5,936 bases of DNA, from the NCBI GenBank assembly GCA_947454695.1, contig CANGMW010000165.1, positions 1 through 5,936 on the forward strand. The letters run 5' to 3'. Numbering within the stretch: the first letter of the stretch is position 1; every line of letters starts with the position of its first letter. Below, one piece after another: positions 5,210 through 5,936 of this stretch. The DNA is from Comamonadaceae bacterium (GTDB lineage Bacteria; Pseudomonadota; Gammaproteobacteria; Burkholderiales; Burkholderiaceae_C). Made by a program: the position numbers and the translations under genes. The notes beneath the pieces are model-generated. The model saw nothing but the letters and a program-made list of their open reading frames with translations. It did no database searches and was not told the origin of the DNA.

Positions 5210-5936
5210 ATGACCTTTCTTGACATGTTGCGCCAGGCCGAGCGTCAAAACGGCTCCATGCTGTGTGTCGGGCTCGACCCCGAACCAGCCAAATTTCCTG
5301 CCCGCTTCAAAGGCGATGCCAGCAAGATTTTCGATTTCTGTGCCGCCATCGTGGACGCCACGGCCGACACGGTGATCGCTTTCAAACCGCAGATCGCCTA
5401 CTTTGCCGCGCACCGCGCCGAAGACCAGCTCGAAGCGCTGATGACGCACATGCGCCGCGTCGCGCCCCATGTGCCGGTGATCCTGGACGCCAAGCGCGGC
5501 GACATCGGCAGCACCGCCGAGCAGTACGCCAAAGAGGCCTTCGAGCGCTACGGCGCTGACGCGGTGACGCTGTCGCCCTTCATGGGCTTTGACTCGGTGC
5601 AGCCCTACCTCAAGTACCACGGCAAAGGGGCCTTCCTCTTGTGCCGCACCTCCAACCCCGGCGGGGACGACTTGCAGTCGCAGCGCCTGGCCAGCGTGCC
5701 GGGCGAGCCGCTGCTGTACGAACACATTGCCCAGCTGGTGCAAGGGCCCTGGAACCTGAACGGGCAGCTCGGTCTGGTGGTGGGCGCCACCTACCCGGCG
5801 GAGATCGAGCGCGTGCGCGCACTCGCACCCACCGTGCCCCTGCTCATTCCCGGCGTGGGCGCGCAAGGCGGCGATGCGGTGGCCACGGTCAAAGCCGGTT
5901 GGCGCAGTGTGCAGGGCGAGACCACCGCCCCGATCG
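5210..5936 (+). CDS. pyrF: Orotidine 5'-phosphate decarboxylase PyrF (3' end missing)
   Basis: The frame is open from ATG 5210 to the window edge, giving 242 complete codons with no stop, so the gene is cut by the window and not broken. The enzyme decarboxylates OMP to UMP, the last step of de novo pyrimidine synthesis, in the cytoplasm. Visible motifs are VGLDPEP (20-26), FKPQIAYF (58-65), the catalytic Asp-Lys-Asp centre in LDAKRGDIGST (D93, K95, D98), SPFMG (122-126), VGATYP (191-196) and the phosphate-binding PGVGAQGGD (214-222). The DAKRGDIGSTA form and long sequence place it in the longer type-2 OMP decarboxylase group (about 270 residues) common in Burkholderiales and mycobacteria. Roughly 30 residues, including the usual Asn-Ser-Ser-Arg near the end, should follow outside. 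The MTFLDMLRQAE start is typical for the group. Confidence 0.95.
   Translation, partial: MTFLDMLRQAERQNGSMLCVGLDPEPAKFPARFKGDASKIFDFCAAIVDATADTVIAFKPQIAYFAAHRAEDQLEALMTHMRRVAPHVPVILDAKRGDIGSTAEQYAKEAFERYGADAVTLSPFMGFDSVQPYLKYHGKGAFLLCRTSNPGGDDLQSQRLASVPGEPLLYEHIAQLVQGPWNLNGQLGLVVGATYPAEIERVRALAPTVPLLIPGVGAQGGDAVATVKAGWRSVQGETTAPI

Noticed and set aside
5195..5866. 223-codon open frame antisense to pyrF
   Set aside because: The plus strand has every catalytic motif of OMP decarboxylase; the antisense frame is a composition artefact.

Overview
The window looks like chromosomal DNA from a GC-rich betaproteobacterium of the Burkholderiales, most likely Comamonadaceae (Rhodoferax/Polaromonas-like). 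This rests on codon use, the style of the VanA, VanB and PyrF proteins and the gene mix. It is an inference from recognition, not a database result. No mobile element, CRISPR array, rRNA or tRNA is visible.

Layout, left to right. (1) Bases 1-132 are the 3' end of a plus-strand gene that reads as a family-4-type uracil-DNA glycosylase. (2) Tail to tail with it, 5 bp away, is a minus-strand secreted alpha/beta hydrolase (138-908). (3) Divergent from the hydrolase is a plus-strand pair: a small membrane-anchored protein of unknown function (981-1400) and, 5 bp later, a MarR-family regulator (1406-2002) with an unusual lysine-rich tail. (4) After a 180 bp gap come vanA (2183-3223) and vanB (3249-4217). 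The end of the gap holds a good sigma70-type promoter overlapped by two tandem operator-like repeats. (5) Convergent with vanB is a minus-strand EamA/DMT-type transporter (4248-5153). (6) Divergent from the transporter is pyrF (5210 onward), which runs off the right edge.

The functional core is the marR-vanA-vanB block. VanA (Rieske oxygenase) and VanB (FMN / NAD / 2Fe-2S reductase) together O-demethylate vanillate to protocatechuate and formaldehyde, a step in breakdown of lignin-derived aromatics. The MarR protein is the natural candidate to repress vanAB through the repeats over the promoter. The flanking genes (DNA repair, hydrolase, transporter, pyrimidine synthesis) look like ordinary chromosomal neighbours.

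I do not see an undescribed multi-gene system. The points most worth following up are the tandem operator over the vanAB promoter and the histone-H1-like tail of the MarR protein. Lesser ones are its atypical wing, a His-to-Gln change in the glycosylase fragment, and two genes whose -10-like hexamers sit where a leaderless mRNA would need them.
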